Below are positions 11,926 to 25,249 of a stretch of DNA of 64,000 nt, piece by piece. Where the stretch lies: assembly GCA_051294375.1 (NCBI GenBank), contig CM119263.1, positions 13,254,199 to 13,318,198 on the forward strand. Reading direction: 5' to 3'. Under the pieces are notes generated by a model. That model ran no database searches. It had not been told where the DNA came from and worked only from the letters and a program-made list of their open reading frames with translations. Every line of letters starts with the position of its first letter. Within the stretch, counting starts at the first letter, position 1. Source of the DNA: Paraspadella gotoi (taxonomy: Eukaryota; Chaetognatha). The position numbers and the translations under genes are program-made.

Positions 11926-12189
11926 GTGGAGGATAAAGGGTTCGTGGGGCGTAGAATGGAAAATAAAAAGGAGCTGGGGAAAAAAGCTGAGTTGCCGGAG
12001 CAAGTTATTACGAGTGAAAAGGGTGAGAAAACGAAAACCGCAGTGAGAGATGTTGGGCGTCGGAGATGAGATTTAAAAACCATGGGGTGTGGAGGTCGAG
12101 CCGAGAAGGGGGAGGACGCGCCTCGTCGGGAACGGACAGCCTCTGGAGCCCATGAGTTTTATGAGGAAAATTATGGCGTTCATCATCCG

Positions 12190-12480
12190 CGGCTCTCGAG
12201 CGACGCCTTCTCGCGCTCCGCTCTCATCGTCGCTGTCATCGCCGTTGCATACGTCGTCCTGGTCGTCGTCCACGTCGTTGTCATCACAGTTGAATTCTTT
12301 GTCATCGCCGACGTCATCGCCATAGCAGTCGCCATCGGTGCTATCATCGTCATAGTAATTGCAGCCATCGTCATAATCGTTGTCTTCTTTGTCTTCGTCG
12401 TTGTCATCGGCGTCGCCGCCAACGTCATCGTCGTTTTCGTCGTCGTCTTATTTTTTTTATTTCTATCATCGTCGCTTTGA
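12190..12480. repeat. CGT/ATC-rich trinucleotide tract
   Basis: Imperfect GTC/GTT/ATC triplets give a V/I-rich plus-strand frame (12082-12480) and T/M-rich minus frames. The purity of triplet use and the lack of any domain argue for a decayed trinucleotide repeat rather than a protein. Confidence 0.7.
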
Positions 12481-12772
12481 TCGTCTAGCCACGTGAGTCG
12501 TGAGCCTCGTGAGCTAATTCTGTCAATATTTATTTGATCTAAATAGTTTTTGTTGTATTGATTTTTCGGAAATTATTTTCAGATTTGTATCAATAGACTC
12601 ATTCAATCATTTTATCGATACAAGAAAAAATCAATCACGCAAATCACTCATCTTGTTTTCATTTGGTTCTCATTACAAAACGGAACTCGGAAACCCACTC
12701 TGAAATAAAAGTAACAATGTTGCAAGGATTTTTTTCGTTGTTTTTAAGCGTCTCTCTCTCTCTCTCTCTCCT

Positions 12773-12806
<34 letters not shown>

Positions 12807-14265
12807 CTCGTCTCTCTCATTACTTTCATTTAGTCCTTGCCTCTCGCGCTTCCTTCCTCTGCTTTTTTCTCCGCCTCGTCGCTCGTCCTNNNNNNNNNNN
12901 NNNNNNNNNNNNNNNNNNNNNNNNNNNNNNNNNNNNNNNNNNNNNNNNNNNNNNNNNNNNNNNTCTCCCTTTGTCTCCTCCCCTCATTTCCTCCTCCCTC
13001 TCGTCCGTACCTCCTCCCTCTCTCTCCATTCCTCCTTCTCTCCTTCCTCGTTTTATCTCGGGCATTGGCGTTCTCCCGCCTCCTTCCTTTTTCCTCTTCC
13101 TCTTCCTCTTCCTTCTTGGTAATTCCTCCCCCTTACGTCCCCAGGCGACCAAATCAGGTCCTAACTTCGGATTTTCCCCAAAACGCCTCCTCCTCCTCAT
13201 CTCGCTCCTCCGTCTCCTCCTCTTCCTCGTCATCTCGCTTCCTCTATATATCTTAGGTCCTTTTTACCTCGTAATTTTCTTCCTTCTATAGTCTCTACCC
13301 GTTAATCGCTCGTTAATGTTTCGCTAACCTTTTTGAAAGACGAAAATGTTAATTTCCTTTTTTCAAAAAGAAGAAAAATGATTCCTGAACCTAGAGCTGC
13401 ATGTATCGCCGGTTTTTCTACCCAACAGTAGAAAAAAGCCACTTTTATTATTGAAGCTTCCCCATTTCTTTTTTTTTTTTTTTTTCCAAAGCAGCAGTTT
13501 TCTTTTCTCTCTGTCCTCTTTCTTTTCTTTTCTCCTGCATCGTAAATTTCTCCTTTTCCATTTTCCTTCTTTGTTCCCTTCTGTTCTGCCTCTTCTTTCT
13601 TCCAGGAATCACTTTTTTCTCCTCGTAAAAATTAGCTCTCTCTTATGCACTCCACTCCCCTTTTGTTTCCTTTCCGCATTTCTCTACCGCCGATTGCAGA
13701 CGCCGGCAACTCGCGCTTTCCGCTGTCGCACAGGGCGCTCCTCCCCCCTAAGCGTCTCCGCCCACCGCCTGCAGCCGCCGCGGGCCTTCGTAGGTTCACA
13801 CGTGGGTCACGGGCGTTGGCTGCTGCAGTACACTTAGTTCAATGCGAGAGAAAGAGAAAAAGAAAATCGGGGAGGGCGCTTGGAGACGGGTGGGTTTAGA
13901 AATCGGCTGCGGGAGCTGGGTGAGGATTAATATACTTGACTTGTTAAAAAGCGGAGGGTTTTGGAGAGAAATACGAAGGATAGGGAAAAAGGAATGAATA
14001 CTGTTCATTTCATTGATAAAAAAATTCATGCTATGCATTTAGGAGTTTGAAATTTGGAGTAACATTTTAAATGTTCGAGGTGAAATCCTAATCAGATTCA
14101 CCCCGCATCCGAACTCATAGTAGTCAATGTCATAATGCGTGAATGAGTTTAAAGTTTTTTAAACAATTTGAAACGTATACAACCTATACAATCACTTTAA
14201 TATTAATATTTTCTATAAAAGGTAGGGTGATGAAGAAAGGAAAAACTAAGCCAAGGTTTTAAAGA
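12481..14265. other. Non-coding interval with a gap and pyrimidine-rich DNA
   Basis: A TC tract at 12751-12820, a 74-N gap at 12890-12963, then C/T-rich sequence to about 13260 and more from 13465 to 13660. 13680-13830 is GC-richer. No recognised gene. Confidence 0.5.
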
Positions 14266-14266
14266 A

Positions 14267-14298
<32 letters not shown>

Positions 14299-14362
14299 CG
14301 AGAGAGACAGAGAGAGAGAGAGAGAGTAGAAGAGAGAGAGAAGAGAGAGAGAGAGAGATGAG
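14266..14362. repeat. (GA)n microsatellite
   Basis: About 95 bases of GA with CGAGAGAGACAG and GTAGAAG interruptions. Confidence 0.9.
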
Positions 14363-15595
14363 AAAGAAGAGATTTGCTGCTAAATTTAAGGTTCCGTGAT
14401 AGGAGGGTTAGTGGAAGAAGAACGAAACAGGGTCGTGGTTCAAAAACAAAAAGAAGGGGAGGAGGAGCGAAATATTTGGGACATAAATGTGAGGCGTGGT
14501 CTAATAAAAAACAGGGTGATTAAGAGAAGAGGCGCGCGCTTGGGGGACGAAGATGGAATGGAGAGAGGAAGAAATGGCATCAGAAAAGTGGGGATTGTTG
14601 GGGGGGGGGAGATGGGCGGAGAGGGTGAGGTATTGTGGGTGGTGTTGGCGTGGGTAGTAGGTGTCGGAAACGCGATTGTGAAAGAAGGAGATGAGGCTTT
14701 TTAAGGGGTGTTAACCCAAAAAAAAAAGAGGAGAAAAAAGAAACTTAAAAAAAGAAAGAGAAGAAGAAGACCTTCGGAAAGAGATGGATGGGAAAGGAAA
14801 TTAAGGAGAGGACGATATCGAGACGGTCTCGTATCGGAAAGAGACGTCCACGCATTTGTCGCCTTCTCAATCCGACGAAACGAAGCCATCCCGTCGTTTC
14901 ACAATCTCGTCCCTTTGCCATTTCGCTATCTCGCGTTGACTTTTACCTCCCCAGTTCACGTCAACATTTTCGTCATTATATATTCGATTTTATTCGAATA
15001 CAACAAGGTAGATTCGGTACAATCATCATCAACAAACAAACATTATGACTTTTTGTTCTTGATAAAAACTGAGACTCCGATGATGAACTTTCTTTTTATG
15101 TCAACTCTCGATATCAAGTGTCCCAGATCCTGTAGGATGATCTGAATTTCAGACTGAAACCATAACATTATAAAACATTGTTCTTTTGTTAGATCGAAGG
15201 ATCAGTGACAACAGGATCGATCGAGAGAGGCAGCTCGAGTCGACCTGTTGTGTCGTAAAGTAAAAGAAAAACAGAAGAACATCGCCTATTCGCGTCTAAA
15301 AGCATAAAGTCGCACAATTAAACTGTTAAAGTTAAGGACCAAGACCCCAACACAGTTCGAATCCCTAAAAATCCCGGCCGAGCTTAACCCCATTTCGTTC
15401 TCGCCTTTTCGACGTTTTCGATGAAGCTACACTACGACAAACGAGCGAACGAGCGAATCAAAGCTTCATTTCCATAATGATACATTTTCTCTCTTCAGGT
15501 GATCAGGTGATCATTATTCAGTCTCCCATCGACGATCGAACCCCATTCGAGGTCATCCTGACAATTCGCTAACGATCTCCACCGCAGAGTCATTT
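14363..15595. other. Non-coding interval
   Basis: Purine-rich sequence at 14400-14800 followed by ordinary mixed sequence. No family-like coding segment. Confidence 0.45.
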
Positions 15596-15610
15596 GTAAA
15601 CAACGACGGA

Positions 15611-15642
<32 letters not shown>

Positions 15643-16733
15643 TCGAAACGCTTCATGTTGGATTAAAACCCAGGATTGTTGTAGATTTATAACTGACGTC
15701 AACGTGGTCGGCATCGTCGTCATATTCGTCTTCGTCGTCATCTCTATCGTCGTCGTCGTCGTCGTCGTCGTNNNNNNNNNNNNNNNNNNNNNNNNNNNNN
15801 NNNNNNNNNNNNNNNNNNNNNNNNNNNNNNNNNNNNNNNNNNNNNNNNNNNNNNNNNNNNNNNNNNNNNNNNNNNNNNNNNNNNNNNNNNNNNNNNNNNN
15901 NNNNNNNNNNNNNNNNNNNNNNNNNNNNNNNNNNNNNNNNNNNNNNNNNNNNNNNNNNNNNNNNNNNNNNNNNNNNNNNNNNNNNNNNNNNNNNNNNNNN
16001 NNNNNNNNNNNNNNNNNNNNNNNNNNNNNNNNNNNNNNNNNNNNNNNNNNNNNNNNNNNNNNNNNNNNNNNNNNNNNNNNNNNNNNNNNNNNNNNNNNNN
16101 NNNNNNNNNNNNNNNNNNNNNNNNNNNNNNNNNNNNNNNNNNNNNNNNNNNNNNNNNNNNNNNNNNNNNNNNNNNNNNNNNNNNNNNNNNNNNNNNNNNN
16201 NNNNNNNNNNNNNNNNNNNNNNNNNNNNNNNNNNNNNNNNNNNNNNNNNNNNNNNNNNNNNNNNNNNNNNNNNNNNNNNNNNNNNNNNNNNNNNNNNNNN
16301 NNNNNNNNNNNNNNNNNNNNNNNNNNNNNNNNNNNNNNNNNNNNNNNNNNNNNNNNNNNNNNNNNNNNNNNNNNNNNNNNNNNNNNNNNNNNNNNNNNNN
16401 NNNNNNNNNNNNNNNNNNNNNNNNNNNNNNNNNNNNNNNNNNNNNNNNNNNNNNNNNNNNNNNNNNNNNNNNNNNNNNNNNNNNNNNNNNNNNNNNNNNN
16501 NNNNNNNNNNNNNNNNNNNNNNNNNNNNNNNNNNNNNNNNNNNNNNNNNNNNNNNNNNNNNNNNNNNNNNNNNNNNNNNNNNNNNNNNNNNNNNNNNNNN
16601 NNNNNNNNNNNNNNNNNNNNNNNNNNNNNNNNNNNNNNNNNNNNNNNNNNNNNNNNNNNNNNNNNNNNNNNNNNNNNNNNNNNNNNNNNNNNNNNNNNNN
16701 NNNNNNNNNNNNNNNNNNNNNNNNNNNNNNNNN
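15596..16733. repeat. (CGA/CGT)n trinucleotide repeats running into a 962-N gap
   Basis: GACGACGACGG-type sequence at 15605-15645 and an uninterrupted CGT run at 15748-15771 stop at the gap 15772-16733. The gap probably holds a longer trinucleotide array that did not assemble. The long frames through it are artefacts of N translation. Confidence 0.75.
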
Positions 16734-16841
16734 GGTTGTAAATACAAAAATTTAAACTGTTTAAAGTACGACTTCTTAAAGAGGAAAGCCAGGTACGCTG
16801 AGAGATAATAAATAAAACTTTGACAGAGTATTACGTAATTG

Positions 16842-16910
16842 AAGATAGCCTATTTAGTATTTATTGAATGAATGATTAATTTTGATATAATTTTTACTAA
16901 TTTCGTAAGA
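16842..16910. repeat. Possible decayed third copy of the dispersed repeat
   Basis: AAGATAG, then a TATTTA/TTTATTGAATGAATG-like stretch, then AATTTCG follow the same order as the tail of 5659-5780, with gaps. The alignment was made by eye and AT-rich composition inflates it. Confidence 0.35.
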
Positions 16911-18616
16911 AACCGAAAATCGTGACATTAATGTTGGTTCACGGGTGAGATTTAAAAATTTTAATCAGAAACATCTTTTGAAAATAACATCAACAACATT
17001 TAAAAAAAAAATTAAACCAATCAACAAAAAACAAGTAGAGACAATTTTGAAACTTTTTACTATAATATTCTTATTATCTTCAATCAATCAACCTGATTCG
17101 ATTTTATTTTTTTCAACCTGAATTTAATTCTCGACCAGATCTTACACTGTAGGCTACAGGGTCTTTTCCACAGAATCGTCGCTATCCTTCTCAACTATTT
17201 CCTTCACTTTTTGCTCAACATCATCAACACCTTTCCTCCTCGCCAATCTTCCCCGTCAACTCGATCTTCGTTTTCGTCGTCGTTGTCGTCTTCCTCCTCG
17301 CCCTCCTCCTCCGTTTCGTCCTCCTCCTTCGTCGTGATCTCGGTTCCATCGTTTCCTCCCTCCTGGAAACCCCTGGAAACCCCCTTCCCGAAATGGCTCG
17401 ACCCTCTCTTCACCGGGGGCCAAACTACTTCTTTGTTTTTATCACTCTTCTCTGATTGGTCAAACTCGAATNNNNNNNNNNNNNNNNNNNNNNNNNNNNN
17501 NNNNNNNNNNNNNNNNNNNNNNNNNNNNNNNNNNNNNNNNNNNNNNNNNNNNNNNNNNNNNNNNNNNNNNNNNNNNNNNNNNNNNNNNNNNNNNNNNNNN
17601 NNNNNNNNNNNNNNNNNNNNNNNNNNNNNNNNNNNNNNNNNNNNNNNNNNNNNNNNNNNNNNNNNNNNNNNNNNNNNNNNNNNNNNNNNNNNNNNNNNNN
17701 NNNNNNNNNNNNNNNNNNNNNNNNNNNNNNNNNNNNNNACTCCAATTCTGCATTATTCATGAAGGTGACGAGGAGGATCGAAGGGGGAAAGGAGGAGGAG
17801 GAGAAAAGAGGTGGGGCGTGAGGAGGAGGGGGAAAGGAAAGGAACGGGGTGGAAATGGAGGAAAGGGAGGAAAATGGGGGAAAAGTGGGAAAGAAGAGTG
17901 CGAAGGGGAAATAGGTAAGGGCGGACGACGAAAGAGATCCAGGAGCATTTAGACAGAATTTCGAGTTTGGGAAACTGAAAAAAAAAAGTGAAGGAGAAAA
18001 CAAAGAAGAAAGGAGAAATTAAAGGAGGGATATAAAAAATGAAGAAGAGAAAACGATAAATAAGAATCAGAAGAGAAGAAGAAGAGGATAAACGAAGAAA
18101 GAAAAGATAAGGAAAAGGGAAGTCAAGATATCGGGAGAGATGCGCAAGGTTAAGGATCTGAATGAGATGGAAAAGGAAAAAAAGAGAAGGAAGAAGAAAA
18201 GAAAAGGAAATTAGGANNNNNNNNNNNNNNNNNNNNNNNNNNNNNNNNNNNNNNNNNNNNNNNNNNNNNNNNNNNNNNNNNNNNNNNNNNNNNNNNNNNN
18301 NNNNNNNNNNNNNNNNNNNNNNNNNNNNNNNNNNNNNNNNNNNNNNNNNNNNNNNNNNNNNNNNNNNNNNNNNNNNNNNNNNNNNNNNNNNNNNNNNNNN
18401 NNNNNNNNNNNNNNNNNNNNNNNNNNNNNNNNNNNNNNNNNNNNNNNNNNNNNNNNNNNNNNNNNNNNNNNNNNNNNNNNNNNNNNNNNNNNNNNNNNNN
18501 NNNNNNNNNNNNNNNNNNNNNNNNNNNNNNNNNNNNNNNNNNNNNNNNNNNNNNNNNNNNNNNNNNNNNNNNNNNNNNNNNNNNNNNNNNNNNNNNNNNN
18601 NNNNNNNNNNNNNNNN
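16911..18616. other. Non-coding interval with two gaps
   Basis: AT-rich to 17150, then CGT/CCT-rich triplets at 17240-17350. Gap 17472-17738 (267 N); purine-rich DNA 17760-18215; gap 18217-18616 (400 N). No recognised gene. Confidence 0.5.
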
Positions 18617-19117
18617 AAAAAAAAAAGAAACGGCTTTCCCGCCACCATCCTTTCCCCACGGCTTAAAATATTCACGGGAATTTTTTTTTTACAATATTCA
18701 GGCAGGGTAAAAAAAAACTGAATTTGTTGAAGGTTGCGTGGACGAAGAATCGATATAAAAAAACCTTATTGATTTTTTTTTTCAGTTTTTGTTGTCTTGC
18801 AGAAATAAAAAAATATATGTAAATTATGAACGTATGATAAAGAAAAACTGTCAGTATCTGACACTGGCTTCTGTCATAGTGTTGATTTTGTGAGGGCCAT
18901 CCGTGAGAAAAATTTTTAACTAAAAATAACGAAACAAAAGGGCAACGTCCTGGAGAGACAACGAAAACGACGACGATGACGACGACAGCGACTACAAAGC
19001 GAGAGGCGAGAAAAAATTCGCCCCGAAGTCACATATACTGAATTTATTAACTGAATGAAAAAAAAAATGCGGCGAAATGCTTTCACTCTCTCTCCTCTCT
19101 CTCTCTCCTCTCTCTCT

Positions 19118-19151
<34 letters not shown>

Positions 19152-21718
19152 GCTCATCTCTCTCTCGTCTCTCTCTATACCGTCAGGGTTGACCCAGATG
19201 AGCAAAATATTTCGGTTTCATATGATAATGGGATGCAAAAAAACGCGACCAAGCGTTGACAGGAGAGGGAGCGGGAGGAAAGAGAAGGACGTATAACAAA
19301 TGTTTCCAGGCGAAAGAAAGGAGGAAGGGAAGAAGGAAAGAGAAAAAAAAAGGAAGGAGATAGAAGGGTGATTGAGAAAGAAGAAGATTGGAGGCGGGGG
19401 AAGGATAGAAGAAATCGAGAAAAGGAAGGAAAAGAGAAAAGGGTAAGGAGAAAGGAGAAAAGGAAAGGACTCATTTGCATTTGATTGGAGGTTATCCCCG
19501 CGATCGCCGGCGGAACGAATCCCGAAGAAAAACCTAGAGGGGTGTTGGGAAAGGTAAGGGCGGTGGAGATGAAAGAGAGTCGAGGGTAGTGACCGGCTTT
19601 TTAAGAGAATTGGTCGAGCGGATACGTATTTGAACAAAGACGATAATTCTGATTTCTGAATTAATTGATTATTAATTAAATTTCCCTTTATTTAAAAAAT
19701 ACGCAAATTTTCACGCTCGCAAAAATATATCTATGTACAAAAGCAGAGATGTGANNNNNNNNNNAGCGAAGGTTTCTAGTTTGAGCGGCGGAGGTCGTTT
19801 CTCTCCGATCTCAATCGAAGCCCAGATAAATGAAACTCACCTTTTTTTTCTCCTCTTCCGACCGAGTGAGACCGGCGCAGCTCTTTCCTTTCCTTTTCAC
19901 CATCTCTTCTTCTCTTTTTTTTCGTTCCACTATTTTTTTTTCTCCCTTTTCGCGTTGACGGATAAATTTACGATTTCCTTCTAGTTGGGTTCAGCGACCT
20001 TTGGACTCGAGATCGTCGGAGAGTGTCATGAGTGACGTCGGGGTGAAGTCGGAACCTGGAGTGTGACGATTTTGGGAAGCGGGTGTCTGGAAGTCGGGCA
20101 GAGGTGGATTAGAGGGATGAGAGGGTGAGTTAGATGCATTCATACTTAAAGGTAAGAACTAGTTAGAATTGAGGGAAATTGCTGAGTTTTTGGTCAAAGA
20201 GTTAGTTTTTAAAAAGGAAATATTTTTAAGCATCGTTGGAATGCTGATATTTGATTGAGAAAGGTCTTAAGAATAAAACCTATAAGATGGAGATCAGAAA
20301 CTGGTCTTATGAAACGACTATTAAAAGAGTCAGGCAGATTGAGACATAGTTAGGTACTTAAATTGTTTTAGGGCTATCAGATGCATTCATATGTACATTG
20401 AAACGTGAAAAAGGACATCACTTAATTTTTTTTTCAGTTTCCGGCCCCAATTCTATCTTTTGTCTTTCATTTAAGATTTATTCTTTTCTTCTCAACCTTC
20501 GTCTTAAACTATGAATTATTGTTCTTCGTGTTACTTAATTAGCTTCTCGTTTAATCCGAATAAAACTCCCGCATAATCTTTATAACCGTCTAATCGAAAC
20601 AAATAAATTTTCTTTTATTTTTGATGCCAAAAAAAACTGAGAAAAACCGGGAGAGGAAAAGACAAGACAAAAGACACGACGGGTCTCCCAATTTTTCTTT
20701 TCTTTTTTTTCGTTTTGATTTTACGGTTTTTTAATTAGATTACAATGACTTTAATCGATTCGCGGAAACGTAATTGGGTTTGAAAAACTAAAGGCCATCG
20801 AACTGAGAGCGAGACACGATGATTTAAGGGGAACATCGAGGGTGGTTGACAGAGGGGGTTTTAAAAGGGGGGTGGAAAAGGGGGGAGAATGATTTGGACA
20901 GACGTTTACAGCCAATTTGTTTTGGGACTTCGTCGGAAAATTTGAGAAGAGTTGTGGGTTTTTATTAGAGAAAATAAATTGTTTCTTATGTTGTTTAAAT
21001 TCGCGACCTTTAAATACTTTCTTTACCCGCCTTTTATCTCTGGTATTTTAGGTTTGTTTTTTTTTTCTTTTACTATCTGTTTCCCAATTGTTTCGCCGAC
21101 GTTTTTCCCAGCCTATAATCGTTTCGTTTACCAACTTCATCGTTGTGTTTCCCCCTTGTTTCCTCGCCTCTCCTCGTTTCGTCTCCTCGTTTCTCTTTAC
21201 CGTCGCCTCGATCGTGACGTCACGCGATCCTTATTCGTCTTCGTTTCGTCTCTCGTCACTTTAACGGTTATTGTTGTCCGACGATGTCATTTTGTTCGCC
21301 ACCCAAGTTCTCCTCGTCCGCCGGCGTCGCTTTCATCTTCATTCCTAGGAAATTCTCAAGGAATTAAAAAAAAATTATATAAGTTGAAAACAAAAAATTT
21401 CCAAAAAAAAAAATCCTTTCTTTCTCTTCCCTCAAATTCCGGGGGAAAAAAACGGCTTCTTCAATTTCCTCGAAAAGTGAATTTTTTTTCCCCCGCAACT
21501 TTTATTTGATTGACTTTAATGATTCGGAAAAGAAAATTTTTTTTTTTCCCAACGTTTTTTTAAAGGTGATATTTTCTGATTTATGGACGAATTTTTAAAG
21601 GTTTTACTCATCCAGTCTTTAAAATATTTCTTTCTAATCTTTTTTAAATTTTTTTTTAAACCGCTGGAAGATAAAGCGTTGCAAAATTGAAATTGACAAA
21701 TACGTTGAATAGGAACGC
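18617..21718. other. Non-coding interval
   Basis: Contains a (TC)n tract at 19084-19180, a 10-N gap at 19755-19764 and an inverted octamer ATTTGCAT at 19473-19480. 19990-20360 is unique-looking mixed sequence. The 185-codon frame at 20952-21509 is F/L/S-rich and unrecognised. No supported gene. Confidence 0.45.
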
Positions 21719-21792
<74 letters not shown>

Positions 21793-21807
21793 AGAGGAGA
21801 GAGAGAC
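21719..21807. repeat. (GA)n microsatellite
   Basis: About 88 bases of GA with three small interruptions. Confidence 0.9.
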
Positions 21808-22488
21808 GATCAATTTGTAACGCGAAGTGGTTTTTTGGAAAATGATTTTTTTCCTGTCACCCAAACTTTCGGGGTTAGAATTGGTTCTTTGTCTTGGGAT
21901 TTGAGTCGTTTTCGGAAGGAGCGCTCGATTGATCAAAGCCGAAAGTTTGAGTCAAACGTGGAATTCACCACGCGCGATCTTTGAACGTGCCTCTCGTTTG
22001 TCACCAAAGATTGGTGAAAGATCACTTAATCAATCTTATTTTTATCATAGCGAGTATAAAAAACAATAGAAATAGAATAAAAGAGAAGGTGATAATATTT
22101 TTTTTTTCTGCTTGTATTTATTTCAGGTTTTTATTTTGTGGATACTCACCTACGAAGATTGTAGTATACAGTAGTAATGTATTGTACTTTATTGTAGTAT
22201 ATCTTATATTCCTGCCAAAATCAGTCCGATTGTCTTTTTCTAAAGAATTCCCAATCCTTTAAATCTTCCAATATAAACCTCTTTTCTACTTCCGACTATT
22301 ATGTATTACCCCTCGGTACCTTTTTTTACCGCATTTATGTTTACATTGGCCACTTTTGTTTTTTACCTTTTCTGACTCTTTTGTCGCCGATTTATCTTTA
22401 CGACGCCGGCGAGTCGCCTATTCGTGCCGATTACTTCCTTTCTTCTTCCCAGGAATTCTTGTTATAAAATTTGATAACGAGATAGTGC

Positions 22489-22520
22489 GAGAGAGAGAGA
22501 GAGAGGAGAGAAGAGAGAGA

Positions 22521-22566
<46 letters not shown>
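22489..22566. repeat. (GA)n microsatellite
   Basis: GA with GAGGAGAGAAG interruptions in the 5' half and a pure run in the 3' half. Confidence 0.9.
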
Positions 22567-22569
<3 letters not shown>

Positions 22570-22974
22570 CGAGCAATGATTGAAGCAAAATATTCAAAAA
22601 TCAAAAACTAAATTTTCACGTTACAATTCCTTTCTTTTTCAACATGTAAACAAACAAACTTAACTATACTAAAGAAATGAGTTAGTATCCACTTAAGATA
22701 ATTTCGTGACCAAGAAAACTTACCTACCTAATCATTTCTTTTTCTAAAATTTACTCAACTATCTGAAGAAACAATTCGACTGTTCCCAGCTGCAACTGTT
22801 CGTAACCAGAAGGAACCGAAAAGAACAAAGGCGAACAATTAGTTCGCGCGTTCGTTGCCAGGAAGAGTTTGACGAGAGATTGAGATGGGTTCTGACCTTC
22901 CGACCTCGAGGATGAAATAGGGAATCCTTTCCCGGGACCAAATCCCACGTGCGAGGCGTCAAGCTGCAAACAGG

Positions 22975-23145
22975 ACCGTCGTCGTCGTCGTCGTCGCTGT
23001 CACGGTCGCCCCGTCACTTTTCTCTCTTTGCCTTTTGTCTTCGTCGGATCGTCGGGGGCAACGTGTCAAGAACGTCGTCACTATCGACACCGATATCCTG
23101 TCGTCTTTTTTAACGTCGTCGTCGTCGTCGTCGCCGCCGCGATTG
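22975..23145. repeat. Two CGT trinucleotide tracts
   Basis: Pure CGT runs at about 22977-22996 and 23113-23132 flank a 115-bp spacer. On the minus strand they would encode poly-D or poly-T. Low complexity, no domain. Confidence 0.75.
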
Positions 23146-23324
23146 TTTTTGTTTATCACTGTTTATCCGTGTACGCTATGCGATCGTAAATTAAAATAAA
23201 AATCTTGCATTGGGAACAATGTTGCAAGAATATATAAAAAAAGTGAATTATTTTTACCATACTCCTTTTATTCAAATCCGATTTTGGGGCTAATTTACAC
23301 GGGCGGTAAAACGCAACGATTTTG

Positions 23325-23485
23325 ACATCGACGTCGAAAATATCGTCGTCGTCGCCATCGTCGTCTCAGTCACCGCTATCGATATCGTCGTTATCGTCGT
23401 CGTTTTCGTCGCCATCGACATCGTCGTCTTCGCCATCGTCCCCAACGTCGGTCTCGCCCCTTTTTTTATGACTGTCATCATCGTC
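23325..23485. repeat. Imperfect CGT/ATC trinucleotide tract
   Basis: ATCGTCGTCGTCGCCATCGTC-like triplets over about 160 bases, similar in style to 12190-12480. Confidence 0.75.
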
Positions 23486-23572
23486 GTCTTAAGCGATTTC
23501 CGATTTTCGCGTCATTTTGTTTTCGGGTTTGACCTCGAATTCGCTTCAGCTGACGCGCCCTCTTCCTGTGCC

Positions 23573-23649
<77 letters not shown>

Positions 23650-23657
23650 AGAGAGAT
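23573..23657. repeat. (GA)n microsatellite
   Basis: About 84 bases of GA with two short interruptions. Confidence 0.9.
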
Positions 23658-24704
23658 TCTGGATTGGGTCAGTTTTTTCGCGCGTCTCATCGTCGGTCGA
23701 GGTCATGAGACCCATTGACTTTTTTGGAACCACGTGATGTCTTTCCTGGATCCACAGTCAACGACGACAAACCTCACGATTGCGATGACCAATCGGAGAC
23801 GACGACAGTCAGGATTCGACCAATCGAATCGACGGAATCCATCAAAAATCCCACGGCTCCGTTGTTTCCCCCGCCGACTTCGGCTACGATTCTGCGGTTC
23901 GGTCACAAAACGTCTTTTTCTTTTTCTTTCTTTCTCTCCGTCTCTCGCTTACACAGTTTTTCTTCCTTTTTCTTTCCCTCCCTCCTCTCTTTTTTATCGC
24001 TCTTTCCCTCCCTCACTTTCCTTCTTTCCGTTATTCCCGGTTGACCCCAAAACAGGAAATCCCCGATTTTGTCGCCAGAGTTTCGCGGTTCAAAGGATTT
24101 TCGCCTTTTGTCTTTGGCGACTTTTGCCGCTCTTTTTTTCCCTCGGTCCTTCGCTGGGCTTTGCCGGGCTTTGCTGGTCTTTGCCGGTCCAACTATTTTA
24201 TGCTAGTCCTCACCTCTTCCCGCTATGAATGAGATTCTGCTAAAATTAAAAACGGTTGTGCTCACTCCTATTAATATAAGCACGTGTATCTATCAATTAG
24301 GTTAAATTAAAAATTACCCTTTAAAAATTGTCTTTGACTAATTATGAGGAAAACTAATCAAAAATATGCACAAGCCTTCAAAGTTCATCTTCATCAATAT
24401 ACTGTTTTTAATTTCATAATAATAATTTAAGTTGCATCATTGTTTTCCCTTATTCCATTGAATCTGTTTTGAATTCATTCCATCTTTAATAGCCAGTGAA
24501 TTTACTTTGCTTAACATGGAATTCCAATCTTTCGGTCATGTCTTCCAAATCGCACTAAATTGATTCTGAATCGGCGCCGTCTTTAAAAAACTGTGCGACC
24601 TTCATTGAACTACGAAGATTTCTTACATGACATTAAAATAAATTCGTTGCAATTAAGCATGTATTTTGAGTCGCACTTACCACCAAAAGAGAGATAGCGC
24701 TTTA
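23658..24704. other. Non-coding interval
   Basis: 23730-24230 is mixed to pyrimidine-rich with a 164-codon unrecognised frame (23734-24228). GCTGGGCTTTGCCGGGCTTT at 24151-24190 is a short tandem motif. 24240-24600 is AT-rich. Confidence 0.4.
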
Positions 24705-24770
24705 TCGTTATCTCTCGATCTCTCTCCTCTCCGGTCTCTCCTCCGCTCTCTCTCTCCTCTCCTCTCTTCT

Positions 24771-24807
<37 letters not shown>

Positions 24808-24818
24808 CATCTCTCTCT
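24705..24818. repeat. (TC)n microsatellite, left arm of an inverted pair
   Basis: TC-rich with interruptions. It is complementary in kind to the GA tract at 25050-25148, with about 230 bp between them. Confidence 0.85.
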
Positions 24819-25049
24819 GCTCTTCGTGCGCCCGGATTTGTTCATTTGTTTCGAGATTTCTCTTTGTTGAATTTCTCTCCTTTTTTTTTGTTGAGAATTT
24901 AATGCGCATAATGAAGAGAAAGGCCACACGCTCTTTCTCACTCTCTCCTTCTCTTCGTCTTTTTTTTTTAAAATTCCAACTGAACCAACGGAGGAGGGGG
25001 GCGAATTTAATTTTCAGTTTATTAACATTTTTGTTTTGGGGAGGTAAAG

Positions 25050-25077
25050 TGAGAGAGAGAGAGAGGAGAGAGAGAGT

Positions 25078-25131
<54 letters not shown>

Positions 25132-25148
25132 AGACAAGAGAGAGAGCG
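25050..25148. repeat. (GA)n microsatellite, right arm of an inverted pair
   Basis: GA with GGAGAGA and GTAGAGA interruptions. Together with 24705-24818 it could fold into a long imperfect hairpin in RNA or single-stranded DNA. Confidence 0.85.
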
Positions 25149-25249
25149 AAGACGGCTATCTCCAATTTCGTATTTATTACTTTTACTAAAATATTCCCGC
25201 GAATTATTTTGCATTGGAAATACTTTTTTTTTGGTTCGGCCTAGCGAGG

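Noticed and set aside
12082-12480. 132-codon V/I-rich frame resembling a membrane protein
   Set aside because: The hydrophobic run is a by-product of GTC/ATC triplets, which also open the other strand.
15653-16747. ORFs of 345-364 codons over 15.6-16.7 kb
   Set aside because: Almost entirely translated N; only a short poly-D or V tract is real.
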